Source: Massilia endophytica
GTDB lineage: Bacteria > Pseudomonadota > Gammaproteobacteria > Burkholderiales > Burkholderiaceae_D
Direction: 5' to 3'
Assembly: GCF_021165955.1 (NCBI RefSeq)
Contig: NZ_CP088952.1
Span: forward strand, 2,914,001-2,978,000
Length of the DNA: 64,000 bases
Positions 15,943 through 25,445 of the stretch are shown piece after piece (the first letter of the stretch is position 1; every line of letters begins with the position of its first letter). The position numbers and the translations under genes are program-made. The notes under the pieces are model-generated. The model was not told where the DNA came from. It did not search any database and worked only from the letters and a program-made list of their open reading frames with translations.

Positions 15943-18272
15943 TACTTGGCCTCCCCTGCTTTGGCAACCGAAATCGGGCCGAACATAGCGCCCAGGGTGC
16001 TGGTCGATACGTGAGCGGCGGCTACGCGCACCACGTTGGCAGGCAGCGCCGCGTCAACGAGGGCTTCCAGGATGGCCGAGCCGGAGCCCTGCACCACCTG
16101 CACCATGCCGCCGGTGGCGACGCCGATCTGCTGCGCCAGGGCGGCGGAGATGTGCGCCTTCGGCGCGGCCGCGTCGGCGGTCGCCTGCAGCGGGCCGGAA
16201 CGGCGGGCCAGCGCGTCGGCGAAGTAGATCGGCACATCGGCGATGCGTTCCAGCTGGTCGCCGCCGCCAAAGGCAGCTGCCACCAGGGTCTGCTTCGATG
16301 CATTGTTCAGTTTTGCGGACAGGTCGGTCACGCCCTTGCCCAGCACCTCGTCGCGGATCGCTTCCGAGGTCTCGTAGTCGAAGCCTTCCAGGCCGAGGAT
16401 GTTGCCCAGCACGCGCAGCACCTTCCAGGCCGGACGGGCTTCGCCCAGCGGCTTGACGCTGCCGTTGAAGCTCTGGGCGCGGCCTTCGGCGTTGACGAAG
16501 GTGCCCGAGGTTTCGGCGAACGGCGCGATGGGCAGCAGCACGTCGGCGTAGTCCATGCCGTGCTTGAAGGCGGACATGACGACGACCATCTCGGCCGCTT
16601 TCAGCGCGGCGGTGGCGGCCTGCGGGTTGGCCGCATCCAGCTCAGGTTCGGCGTTCAGCAGCACATAGGCTTTCTTCGGCGCGGAGAAGGCGGGAGCAGC
16701 TTTCTTCGCGGTGGCGCCCACCAGGTAGCCGCCCACGGTGTTGGCCGCCTCGGTCAGGTAGCCCAGCTTGGCGCCCGTGGCTTCGGCGATCCACTGCGCG
16801 GCAGCGTGCAGCGCGGAGGCCTGCGGGTGCTGCACGGCGGCGTTGCCCAGGAATACGGCCTTGCTCTCTCCGCCCAGCAGGCTGGCGGCGATCGCGTTCG
16901 CGGTCTCCGAGGAGGTCACGGTGTCGAAACCTGCCGGCGCGGCCACACCCTTGGCCTTGGCCACGGCGGCCACCACGCCAGTCAGCGCCGCCAGCCAGTC
17001 GGATGGCGCGGCGATCAGCTTGTTGGCGGTGTTGATCAGGTTATCGTCGTTGACCGCGTTCAGCGTGGACAGCTTGCCGCCCGCCTTCACGGCCGCGCGC
17101 AGGCGGGTCGCAAACAGCGGATGATCCTTGCGCAGGAAGGAGCCGATCACGAAGGCGCGCTGCAGGGTGCTGATCTCGGCGATCGGCATGCCCAGCCACG
17201 GCGTCACCTCGCCGTCCAGGGCGAAGTCGCTCTGGCGCAGGCGGAAGTCGATGTTGTCCGAACCCACGCCGCTCATCATCTTCTTCAGCAGCGCCAGTTC
17301 TTCCACGGTCGAATGGCCGGTCGCGTAGGCGGCCAGCGCGTCCGCGCCGTGTTCGTGCTTGATGTTCTTCAGGCCGTGCGCCACGTATTCCAGCGCGGTC
17401 TGCCAGTCCACTTCCTTCCAGTCGCCGCCCTGCTTCAGCATCGGCTGCGTCAGGCGCTCTTCGCTGTCCAGCGCCTCGTACGAGAAGCGGTCCTTGTCGG
17501 AAATCCAGCACTCGTTGATCGCTTCGTTCTCCAGCGGCAGCACGCGCTTCACCTTGCCCTGCTTGACCTGGACGATCAGGTTGGCGCCGGTGGAATCGTG
17601 CGGCGTGACGGACTTGCGGCGCGACAGTTCCCAGGTACGGGCGCTGTAGCGGAAAGGCTTGGAGGTGAGCGCGCCGACCGGGCACAGGTCGATCATGTTG
17701 CCCGACATTTCCGAGTTCACCGCTTCACCCACGAAGGTGGTGATCTCGGAGTGCTCGCCGCGGCCCAGCATGCCCAGCTCCATCACGCCGGCCACTTCCT
17801 GGCCGAAGCGTACGCAGCGCGTGCAGTGGATGCAGCGGCTCATTTCCTTCATCGACACCAGCGGGCCGGCTTCCTTCGGCACCACCACGCGCTTGTCTTC
17901 CTCGTAGCGCGAGTTGTTCTTGCCGTAGCCGACGGCCAGGTCCTGCAGCTGGCACTCGCCGCCCTGGTCGCAGATCGGGCAGTCCAGCGGGTGGTTAATC
18001 AGCAGGAATTCCATCACGCTCTTCTGCGCCTGGACCGCCTTCTCGCTGTGCGAGCGCACGATCATGCCGGCGGAGACCGGCGTGGCGCAGGCAGGCAGGG
18101 GCTTGGGCGCCTTTTCCACTTCCACGAGGCACATGCGGCAGTTCGCGGCGATCGACAATTTCTTGTGATAGCAGAAGTGCGGAATGTAGGTGCCCAGCTT
18201 GTTGGCGGCGTCCATCACCATACTGCCCGGTGGGACTTCGACTTTTTTGCCGTCTATTTCGATTTCAACCAT
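15942..18272 (-). CDS. nuoG: NADH-quinone oxidoreductase subunit G
   Basis: The 776-residue Fe-S subunit of complex I. The N-terminal third carries the [2Fe-2S] ligands (CYHKKLSIAANCRMC), the His/Cys-ligated [4Fe-4S] site (CPICDQGGECQLQD) and a further [4Fe-4S] motif (CIHCTRCVRF). The rest is a degenerate molybdopterin-oxidoreductase domain that no longer binds cofactor in this family. It starts 12 bp after nuoF. The very long open frame on the opposite strand is only a codon-bias shadow. Confidence 0.97.
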   Translation of the reverse strand: MVEIEIDGKKVEVPPGSMVMDAANKLGTYIPHFCYHKKLSIAANCRMCLVEVEKAPKPLPACATPVSAGMIVRSHSEKAVQAQKSVMEFLLINHPLDCPICDQGGECQLQDLAVGYGKNNSRYEEDKRVVVPKEAGPLVSMKEMSRCIHCTRCVRFGQEVAGVMELGMLGRGEHSEITTFVGEAVNSEMSGNMIDLCPVGALTSKPFRYSARTWELSRRKSVTPHDSTGANLIVQVKQGKVKRVLPLENEAINECWISDKDRFSYEALDSEERLTQPMLKQGGDWKEVDWQTALEYVAHGLKNIKHEHGADALAAYATGHSTVEELALLKKMMSGVGSDNIDFRLRQSDFALDGEVTPWLGMPIAEISTLQRAFVIGSFLRKDHPLFATRLRAAVKAGGKLSTLNAVNDDNLINTANKLIAAPSDWLAALTGVVAAVAKAKGVAAPAGFDTVTSSETANAIAASLLGGESKAVFLGNAAVQHPQASALHAAAQWIAEATGAKLGYLTEAANTVGGYLVGATAKKAAPAFSAPKKAYVLLNAEPELDAANPQAATAALKAAEMVVVMSAFKHGMDYADVLLPIAPFAETSGTFVNAEGRAQSFNGSVKPLGEARPAWKVLRVLGNILGLEGFDYETSEAIRDEVLGKGVTDLSAKLNNASKQTLVAAAFGGGDQLERIADVPIYFADALARRSGPLQATADAAAPKAHISAALAQQIGVATGGMVQVVQGSGSAILEALVDAALPANVVRVAAAHVSTSTLGAMFGPISVAKAGEAK

Positions 18273-18284
18273 GATGATCGCAGC

Positions 18285-19579
<1,295 letters not shown>

Positions 19580-19583
<4 letters not shown>

Positions 19584-20056
19584 TTCTTCAGCTCCTCCAC
19601 GAGGGCGTCCAGCTTGTCGTTGCTCATGAAGGAGCACATGCGGTGGTTATTCACCAGCAGCACCGGCGCGTCGCCGCAGGCGCCCATGCACTCGCCTTCC
19701 ATCAGCGTGAATTCGCCGTCGGCGGTGGTGTCGCGGAAGTCGATGCCCAGCTTCTGCTTCAGGTGCTCGGCCGCTTTCACGCCGCCCGACAGCGCGCATG
19801 GCAGGTTGGTGCACACGGTGATCTTGTGCTTGCCGATGGGCTTCAGGTTGTACATGTTGTAGAAGGTCGCCACTTCCTGCACGGCGATGGCCGGCATGCC
19901 GATGTAGTCGGCGATTTCCTTCATGGTTTCGGGCGAGACCCAGCCCAGCTCCATCTGTGCGTGGGCCAGGGAGGCCATCACGGCGGACTGGCGCTGGTCG
20001 GCCGGATACTTGGCCAGCTCGCGGTCGATTTTTTTATAGCACTGCTCGGATAACAT
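19580..20056 (-). CDS. nuoE: NADH-quinone oxidoreductase subunit E
   Basis: Thioredoxin-fold [2Fe-2S] subunit (cluster N1a), 158 residues. The four ligands are seen as CTNLPC in the first pair and GECMGACGDAP in the second. The N-terminal helical part begins MLSEQCYKKIDRELAKYP. It lies 17 bp after nuoD and overlaps nuoF by 4 bp. Confidence 0.96.
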
Positions 20057-20073
20057 AATCTTTTCTGCCTCGC

Positions 20074-21327
20074 TTATCGGTCAATACTGCCGAACACAAT
20101 GTCCTGCGTACCAATGATGGTCACGGCGTCGGCGATCATGTGGCCGCGCGCCATTTCATCCAGGCTTTGCAAGTGGGCATAGTCCGGGGCACGGATTTTC
20201 AGACGATAAGGTTTGTTGGCGCCGTCGGACACCAGGTAGATGCCGAATTCGCCCTTCGGATGCTCGACCGCGCAATACGCTTCGCCCGGCGGCACGTGGA
20301 AGCCTTCCTGGAACAGCTTGAAATGGTGGATCAGCGATTCCATGTTGGACTTCATGTCCACGCGATTCGGCGGCGCCACCTTGCGGTTGCCGCTCATGAC
20401 CGGGCCCGGGTTATTGCGCAGCCACTCCACGCACTGCTTGATGATGCGGTTGGACTGGCGCATCTCTTCCACGCGCACCAGGTAGCGGTCGTAGGAGTCG
20501 CCGTTGGTGCCGACCGGGATGTCGAACTCCATCAGGTCGTACACTTCGTAAGGCTGCTTCTTGCGCAGGTCCCACTCCACGCCCGAGCCGCGCAGCATGG
20601 CGCCGGTGAAGCCCATGGCCAGCGCGTCTTCCGGCGACACCACGCCGATGCCCACGGTACGCTGCTTCCAGATGCGGTTGTCGGTCAGCAGGGTCTCGTA
20701 TTCGTCCACATAGGTGGGGAAGCGGCGGGTGAAGTCCTCGATGAAGTCGAGCACGGAACCCTGGCGGTTCTCGTTCAGCGCGGCGATGGCCTTGGCCGAG
20801 CGGATCGGCGACTGCTTATGCTGTGGCATCGCGTCCGGCAGGTCGCGGTAAACGCCGCCGGGACGGTAGTAGGCCGCGTGCATGCGCGCGCCCGACACCG
20901 CCTCGTAGATGTCCATCAGGTCTTCGCGGTCGCGGAAGGCGTACAGGAAGGGGCCCATGGCGCCCACGTCCAGCGCGTGCGCGCCGAGCCACAGCAGGTG
21001 GTTCAGCAGGCGCGTGATCTCGTCGAACATCACGCGGATGTACTGCGCGCGCAGCGGCACTTCGAGGCCCAGCAGCTTCTCGATGGCCATCACATAGGCG
21101 TGCTCGTTGCACATCATGGACACGTAGTCCAGGCGGTCCATGTAGGGCACGGACTGCAGGTAGGTCTTCTGCTCGGCCAGTTTCTCCGTGGCGCGGTGCA
21201 GCAGGCCGATATGGGGGTCGGCGCGCTGGATCACCTCGCCGTCCAGTTCCAGCACCAGGCGCAGCACGCCGTGCGCTGCCGGGTGCTGCGGACCGAAGTT
21301 CAGGGTGTAGTTCTTAATCTCAGCCAT
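20074..21327 (-). CDS. nuoD: NADH-quinone oxidoreductase subunit D
   Basis: The 49-kDa subunit homologue, 417 residues, which with NuoB forms the quinone-reduction site. It shows FGPQHPAAHGVLRLVLELDGE at the N-terminus with the quinone-site His region, and the C-terminal SDGANKPYRLKIRAPDY block of the hydrogenase-like fold. NuoC and NuoD are separate here, not fused as in enterobacteria. Its start overlaps the nuoC stop by 1 bp. Confidence 0.97.
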   Translation of the reverse strand: MAEIKNYTLNFGPQHPAAHGVLRLVLELDGEVIQRADPHIGLLHRATEKLAEQKTYLQSVPYMDRLDYVSMMCNEHAYVMAIEKLLGLEVPLRAQYIRVMFDEITRLLNHLLWLGAHALDVGAMGPFLYAFRDREDLMDIYEAVSGARMHAAYYRPGGVYRDLPDAMPQHKQSPIRSAKAIAALNENRQGSVLDFIEDFTRRFPTYVDEYETLLTDNRIWKQRTVGIGVVSPEDALAMGFTGAMLRGSGVEWDLRKKQPYEVYDLMEFDIPVGTNGDSYDRYLVRVEEMRQSNRIIKQCVEWLRNNPGPVMSGNRKVAPPNRVDMKSNMESLIHHFKLFQEGFHVPPGEAYCAVEHPKGEFGIYLVSDGANKPYRLKIRAPDYAHLQSLDEMARGHMIADAVTIIGTQDIVFGSIDR

Positions 21328-21920
21328 TATTTCATCCCGTAGTTTTCTTCGCGGATCACGCGCGGCACGTTTTCGCGCGGCTCGATGGTCACAGGCTGGT
21401 AGATCACGCGCTTCTGCGCTTCGTCATAGCGCATCTCGACGTAGCCGGAAACCGGGAAGTCCTTGCGGAACGGATGGCCGATGAAGCCGTAGTCGGTGAG
21501 GATGCGGCGCAGGTCGTTGTGGCCTTCGAAGAGAATGCCCAGCAGGTCGAAGGCTTCGCGCTCGTACCAGTTGGCGGCGCGCCACAGCGGGGTAACCGAT
21601 TGCACGAGGGGCATGTCGTCGTCGGCGCAGAACACGCGCACGCGCAGGCGCCAGTTGTTCTTCACCGACAGCAGGTGCGACACCACGGCGAAACGGGCGC
21701 CTTCCCAGGCGCCCTCTCCGTAGGTCGAATAGTCGACGCCGCACAGGTCGATCAGCTGATCGAAGCCGAGTGCGGGATCGTCGCGCAGCGTCTGCATGAT
21801 GCCGTAGTAGTCGTCAGCCTTGACGACGATGGTGATTTCGCCCAGCGCCACGGTGATTGCCGCGCGCTCGCCTAGGGCCTTGCCGAGGGCGGTTTCCAGG
21901 ACTTCCAGATGTGTAGTCAT
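21327..21920 (-). CDS. nuoC: NADH-quinone oxidoreductase subunit C
   Basis: The 30-kDa peripheral subunit, 197 residues, cofactor-free. The family signature is seen as YEREAFDLLGILFEGHNDLRRILTDYGFIGHP, broken here only for description, with HPFRKDFP directly following. It lies 17 bp after nuoB and overlaps nuoD by 1 bp. Confidence 0.96.
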   Translation of the reverse strand: MTTHLEVLETALGKALGERAAITVALGEITIVVKADDYYGIMQTLRDDPALGFDQLIDLCGVDYSTYGEGAWEGARFAVVSHLLSVKNNWRLRVRVFCADDDMPLVQSVTPLWRAANWYEREAFDLLGILFEGHNDLRRILTDYGFIGHPFRKDFPVSGYVEMRYDEAQKRVIYQPVTIEPRENVPRVIREENYGMK

Positions 21921-21937
21921 TTTTCTTCAGCGCCCCA

Positions 21938-22414
21938 TCAACGTGCGATCGTGTTCGTGCGCTTGATCTTGTTCTGCAGCTGCATGATGCCGTAGAGCAG
22001 AGCCTCCGCGGTCGGCGGGCAGCCCGGCACGTACACGTCCACCGGCACGATGCGGTCGCAGCCGCGCACCACGGAGTAGGAGTAGTGGTAGTAGCCGCCG
22101 CCGTTGGCGCAGGAGCCCATGGAGATGACCCAGCGCGGTTCCGGCATCTGGTCGTAGACCTTGCGCAGCGCGGGCGCCATCTTGTTGCACAGCGTGCCGG
22201 CCACGATCATCACGTCGGACTGACGCGGGGACGGACGGAACACCACGCCGAAGCGGTCCATGTCGTAACGGGCAGCGCCCACGTGCATCATTTCGACCGC
22301 ACAGCAGGCCAAGCCGAACGTCATCGGGAACATCGACCCGGTGCGCGCCCAGTTGATCAGCTTGTCGGCCGAGGTGGTGATGAAACCTTCGTTCAATACG
22401 CCTTCAATAGCCAT
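21938..22414 (-). CDS. nuoB: NADH-quinone oxidoreductase subunit B
   Basis: Carries the terminal N2 [4Fe-4S] cluster that reduces quinone, 158 residues. The ligands are the tandem CC (GLACCAVEMM), the Cys of GSCANGGGYYHYSYS, and VPGCPPTAEAL. It lies 3 bp after nuoA in the same transcript. Confidence 0.97.
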   Translation of the reverse strand: MAIEGVLNEGFITTSADKLINWARTGSMFPMTFGLACCAVEMMHVGAARYDMDRFGVVFRPSPRQSDVMIVAGTLCNKMAPALRKVYDQMPEPRWVISMGSCANGGGYYHYSYSVVRGCDRIVPVDVYVPGCPPTAEALLYGIMQLQNKIKRTNTIAR

Positions 22415-22417
22415 GGC

Positions 22418-22777
22418 TTATTCCCAATCAAGGGCACCTTTCTTCCAGATATACCAAAAACCGACCACGAATTCGGCGATGAACACCATCATCGTCACGA
22501 AGCCCTGCCAGCCCAGTTCGCGCATGGATACGCCCCACGGGAAGAAGAATGCCGTTTCCAGATCGAACAAAATAAAGAGGATTGCGACGAGGTAGTAACG
22601 CACGTCGAATTTCATGCGCGCGTCTTCGAAGGCTTCGAAGCCGCACTCGTAAGGGGAAAGTTTCGCCGCATCGGGCTTGTGGGGGCCAAGCAGGCGGCCC
22701 AGCACTTGGGGAACGACGCCGACGCTGAGGCCGACGAGCAGGAACAGGAGGACGGGGAAGTAGTTTTCGAGGTTCAC
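22418..22777 (-). CDS. nuoA: NADH-quinone oxidoreductase subunit A
   Basis: Small membrane subunit of complex I, 119 residues with three helices, first gene of the operon. The start is taken as GTG 22777 (VNLENYFPVLLFLLVG), which gives the normal family length; an in-frame extension to 22948 would run through a terminator and is rejected. The loop YECGFEAFEDARMKFDVRYY holds the conserved Cys and acidic residues. The 113-bp leader after the tRNA-Leu terminator has an 8-bp stem with 8-nt loop at 22812-22835, but no clear promoter was found. Confidence 0.95.
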   Translation of the reverse strand: MNLENYFPVLLFLLVGLSVGVVPQVLGRLLGPHKPDAAKLSPYECGFEAFEDARMKFDVRYYLVAILFILFDLETAFFFPWGVSMRELGWQGFVTMMVFIAEFVVGFWYIWKKGALDWE

Positions 22778-22890
22778 GATGTGGTAGCAGCTTATAACGA
22801 TCGGTTGGGAGTGCACTGCCATGAACCGCAGTGCATGAACGCTCGACCCCAATCGAATGCTGAGACCAGGATCAAACGACACATCCTCGT

Positions 22891-22940
22891 AAAAAAACCA
22901 GCAAGGGCATGAGTTTGTGCAACTCGGGCGCCCATGCTGG
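22891..22940 (-). terminator. Intrinsic terminator downstream of tRNA-Leu
   Basis: Read on the minus strand, CCAGCATGGGC pairs with GCCCTTGCTGG (one mismatch), with an inner GAGTT/AACTC stem. The hairpin is followed at once by seven T residues (22897-22891). It begins 12 bp after the tRNA 3-prime end and lies before nuoA. It should separate the tRNA transcript from the nuo operon, unless readthrough is used. Confidence 0.8.
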
Positions 22941-22952
22941 CCTCTCAATTCT

Positions 22953-23037
22953 TGGTGCCGACGACGAGACTCGAACTCGTACAGCTTGCGCCACTACCCC
23001 CTCAAGATAGCGTGTCTACCAATTTCACCACGTCGGC
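22953..23037 (-). tRNA. tRNA-Leu (anticodon GAG)
   Basis: An 85-nt class II tRNA with encoded CCA. The acceptor stem is GCCGACG/CGTCGGC. The D-arm TGGTGAAATTGGTAGACACGC and the T-loop GTTCGAGTC are standard, and an extended variable arm fits Leu. The anticodon stem CTATC/GGTAG encloses the loop TTGAGGG, giving anticodon GAG (reads CUC/CUU). The position between secG and nuoA is conserved in related genomes. Confidence 0.96.
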
Positions 23038-23049
23038 ATTAAGGCCGCT

Positions 23050-23078
23050 ATTCTACTCTGGTTTGCGCACTTTGTTAA
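23050..23078 (-). promoter_or_regulatory. Sigma-70 promoter of tRNA-Leu
   Basis: Minus-strand TTAACA, a 17-bp spacer, then TAGAAT. The -10 ends 12 bp before the first tRNA base, a good distance for a tRNA precursor. A TTGACA six bases upstream has a 23-bp spacing to the same -10 and is therefore less likely to be the -35. Confidence 0.7.
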
Positions 23079-23133
23079 TGTCAATTGCGCCAGATCAAGA
23101 AGAAAAATAGCGGAAGGCTGAAAATAGCCGGTT

Positions 23134-23559
23134 TTACTTCGGGATTTGTTGAGCCGGTGCGCCGGAGGCAGGCGCAGGGGCGGCCGGTGCGGCTTCCGCC
23201 GGCGCCGGAGTGGCAGCTGCCGGAGCAGGCGCCGGGTTCGCCGAAGGAATGGCGGCCGAACCCTTGACCGGAGCAGGCGCGGTCACGTTCGACATCACGC
23301 CGCCGCCCACCGCCGTCGTGCGCTGGTTGGCCAGCAGGGACAGGCCCAGGGTCGCGGCGAAGAAGATCGCTGCGGCCACCGCGGTGGACTTGGACATGAA
23401 GTTCGAGGAGCCGGTGGCGCCGAACAGGCTGCCGGAGGCGCCGGAGCCGAAGGCCGCGCCCATGTCGGCGCCCTTTCCGTGCTGCAGGAGCACCAGGCCG
23501 ATGATGGCCAGGGCCGACAGGACCTGCACTACTACGATCAGATTGAACAGGGTGTTCAT
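23134..23559 (-). CDS. secG: Preprotein translocase subunit SecG
   Basis: Accessory subunit of the SecYEG channel, 141 residues with two membrane helices (about 3-22 and 55-75). The signature between them, LLQHGKGADMGAAFGSGASG, is typical. The C-terminus is a long Ala/Pro-rich low-complexity tail (about residues 88-141), common in betaproteobacterial SecG. It lies 41 bp after tpiA and is probably expressed from the tpiA promoter. Confidence 0.95.
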   Translation of the reverse strand: MNTLFNLIVVVQVLSALAIIGLVLLQHGKGADMGAAFGSGASGSLFGATGSSNFMSKSTAVAAAIFFAATLGLSLLANQRTTAVGGGVMSNVTAPAPVKGSAAIPSANPAPAPAAATPAPAEAAPAAPAPASGAPAQQIPK

Positions 23560-23600
23560 GCTATTCCATTCTCAGTTTAACGAAGGTACTACTTAATCAC

Positions 23601-24350
23601 TTATTCGGCAGCGTGTACGATGCCGAGAAAATCTGCCGCCTTCAGCGCGGCGCCGCCAATCAGGCCGCCGTCGATATCCGGCTGGGCCAGCAGCTCGCGC
23701 GCGTTGTCCGGCTTGACGCTGCCGCCGTACAAAATCTGCAGCGCTTCGGCCGCGGCCGGGCTGCGCTTGGCCACCTGCTTGCGCAGCAGCGCATGGATTT
23801 CCTGCGCGATGGCGGGCGTGGCCGTCTTGCCGGTACCGATGGCCCATACGGGCTCATAGGCCAGCACAATCTTTTCCAGCGCCGGGGTTTCCAGCACGTC
23901 CAGCACGGCCTGCAGCTGGGCGCACACCACCAGGGCCGACTGCCCTGCTTCGCGCTGCTCCAGGGTTTCGCCCACGCAGACCACCGGCGTCAGGCCCGCG
24001 TTCAGCGCGGCCAGCACCTTTTGCGCCACCAGCTCGCTGCTTTCCTGGTGATAGGCGCGGCGCTCGGAGTGGCCGCACAGCACATAGCGGCAGCCGAAAT
24101 CCTGCAGCATGGAGGCGGCGACTTCGCCGGTATAGGCGCCCGCCGCGTAGGCCGACACGTCCTGCGCGCCCCAGCTGATGGGCGTTCCGGCCAGCTCGGC
24201 CTGGCATTGGGCCAGGTAGGGGGCTGGCGCACAGACCGCGCAATCGGCATTCTTCGCGGCATAGCCAGCGACAACTCCGGACAATAATACCGAATTGCCA
24301 GCCAGGCTGCCATTCATCTTCCAATTGCCGATAACCAGTTTGCGTCGCAT
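23601..24350 (-). CDS. tpiA: Triosephosphate isomerase
   Basis: Glycolytic/gluconeogenic TIM-barrel enzyme interconverting DHAP and glyceraldehyde-3-phosphate, 249 residues. Catalytic residues are visible: Lys in GNWKMNGS, His in LCGHSERR, and Glu in AYEPVWAIGTGKTAT. The phosphate-binding YGGSVKPDN is present. It has its own promoter just upstream and is followed by secG, the usual order in Burkholderiales. Confidence 0.97.
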   Translation of the reverse strand: MRRKLVIGNWKMNGSLAGNSVLLSGVVAGYAAKNADCAVCAPAPYLAQCQAELAGTPISWGAQDVSAYAAGAYTGEVAASMLQDFGCRYVLCGHSERRAYHQESSELVAQKVLAALNAGLTPVVCVGETLEQREAGQSALVVCAQLQAVLDVLETPALEKIVLAYEPVWAIGTGKTATPAIAQEIHALLRKQVAKRSPAAAEALQILYGGSVKPDNARELLAQPDIDGGLIGGAALKAADFLGIVHAAE

Positions 24351-24376
24351 AGGCGTCCGTGAGCAAATAACCCGTA

Positions 24377-24406
24377 ATTGTAACGTGGTGCGCTCGGGCG
24401 GGTCAA
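24377..24406 (-). promoter_or_regulatory. Sigma-70 promoter of tpiA
   Basis: Minus-strand TTGACC, an 18-bp spacer, and TACAAT. It lies in the 65-bp gap after the quinone oxidoreductase stop. Transcription would start near 24370, about 20 nt before the tpiA ATG, so tpiA-secG can be expressed independently of the upstream gene. Confidence 0.65.
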
Positions 24407-24415
24407 ACCCGGCCC

Positions 24416-25396
24416 TTAAATAACTTGCAACATGATCTTGCCGACGTGGGCGCTGCTCTCCATGAGCGTGTGCGCGGCGGCTGCCTGCTCCAGGGGAAAG
24501 GTCTGGTAGATGACGGGCCTGATGTCGCCCGCTTCGATGAGAGGCCAGGCCTTCTCGCGCAGCTGGCGCGCGATCTCCGCCTTGAAGGCCACGGAGCGGG
24601 GACGCAAGGTGGAGCCGGTGACGGTGAGGCGGCGGCGCAGCACCTGGCCCATGTCCAGCTGCCCTTTCGCCCCGCCCAGCAGGGCGATGATGACGAGGCG
24701 GCCGTCATCGGCCAGGCAGTTGATTTCGCGCGGCAGGTAGTCGCCGCCCACCATGTCCAGGATCACGTCCACGCCCGTGTCGCCGGTGAGCTGCTGCACC
24801 ACGGCGGCGAAGTCCTCGTGCCGGTAGTTGATGCCCCGCTCCGCGCCCAGCGCCTCGCAGGCGCGCGCCTTCTCGTCGCTGCCAGCCGTGGCGAACACGC
24901 GGTGGCCCAGGGTGCTGGCCAGCTGGATGGCCGTCACGCCGATGCCTGAACTGCCGCCCTGCACCAGCAGGGTCTCGCCCCGCCCAAGGCGGGCGCGGTC
25001 GAACACATTGCTCCACACGGTGAAGAAGGTCTCCGGCAGCGAGGCCGCCTCCAGCGCCGACAGCCCGCGCGGCACCGGCAGGCACTGTTCGATGGGCGCT
25101 GTCACATATTCGGCATAGCCGCCGCCCTGCACCAGGGCGCACACCATCTGCCCGATGCGGAAGCCGCTGCCCGCCAGGTCGCCGTCCACGATTTCGCCCG
25201 CCACTTCCAGGCCGGGAATGTCGGAGGCCCCGGGCGGCGGCGCGTAGCTGCCCAGGCGCTGGAACACGTCGGGCCGGTTGACGCCCGCCGCATGCACGCG
25301 GATGCGCACTTCGCCCGCCTGCGGCACGGGCACGGGCCGCTCGGTCAGGCGCAGGACCTCGGGCGGCCCGGACTTGCTGATTTCAATGGCACGCAT
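24416..25396 (-). CDS. NAD(P)H:quinone oxidoreductase, zinc-independent MDR family
   Basis: A 326-residue medium-chain dehydrogenase/reductase of the QOR/PIG3 type. It has the GroES-like N-domain (VRIRVHAAGVNRPDVFQRLG) and a Rossmann domain with the nucleotide-binding QGGSSGIGVTAIQLA. The Cys/His zinc ligands of alcohol dehydrogenases are absent. It likely reduces quinones with NADPH; the true substrate is unknown. The ribosome-binding site is enclosed in a perfect 12-bp hairpin ending 1 nt before the ATG. Confidence 0.88.
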   Translation of the reverse strand: MRAIEISKSGPPEVLRLTERPVPVPQAGEVRIRVHAAGVNRPDVFQRLGSYAPPPGASDIPGLEVAGEIVDGDLAGSGFRIGQMVCALVQGGGYAEYVTAPIEQCLPVPRGLSALEAASLPETFFTVWSNVFDRARLGRGETLLVQGGSSGIGVTAIQLASTLGHRVFATAGSDEKARACEALGAERGINYRHEDFAAVVQQLTGDTGVDVILDMVGGDYLPREINCLADDGRLVIIALLGGAKGQLDMGQVLRRRLTVTGSTLRPRSVAFKAEIARQLREKAWPLIEAGDIRPVIYQTFPLEQAAAAHTLMESSAHVGKIMLQVI

Positions 25397-25397
25397 G

Positions 25398-25425
25398 ATC
25401 GCCCCTTTCGCTGGAAAGGGGCGAT
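25398..25425 (-). promoter_or_regulatory. Perfect hairpin covering the ribosome-binding site of the quinone oxidoreductase
   Basis: Twelve-base arms (25398-25409 and 25414-25425) are exactly complementary with a 4-nt loop. In the minus-strand mRNA the 3-prime arm contains GAAAGGGG, the Shine-Dalgarno sequence, and ends one base before the ATG at 25396. The fold would hide the ribosome-binding site. Read on the plus strand it is followed by TTTTA, but no plus-strand gene ends here. Confidence 0.6.
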
Positions 25426-25445
25426 TTTACCGTGGGCGGAAAAAC

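Noticed and set aside
22778..22948. Extended NuoA N-terminus
   Set aside because: It would read through the tRNA-Leu terminator and gives a non-family extension; GTG 22777 gives the normal 119 residues.
23073..23084. TTGACA as -35 for tRNA-Leu
   Set aside because: The spacing to the TAGAAT -10 is 23 bp; TTAACA with 17 bp fits better.
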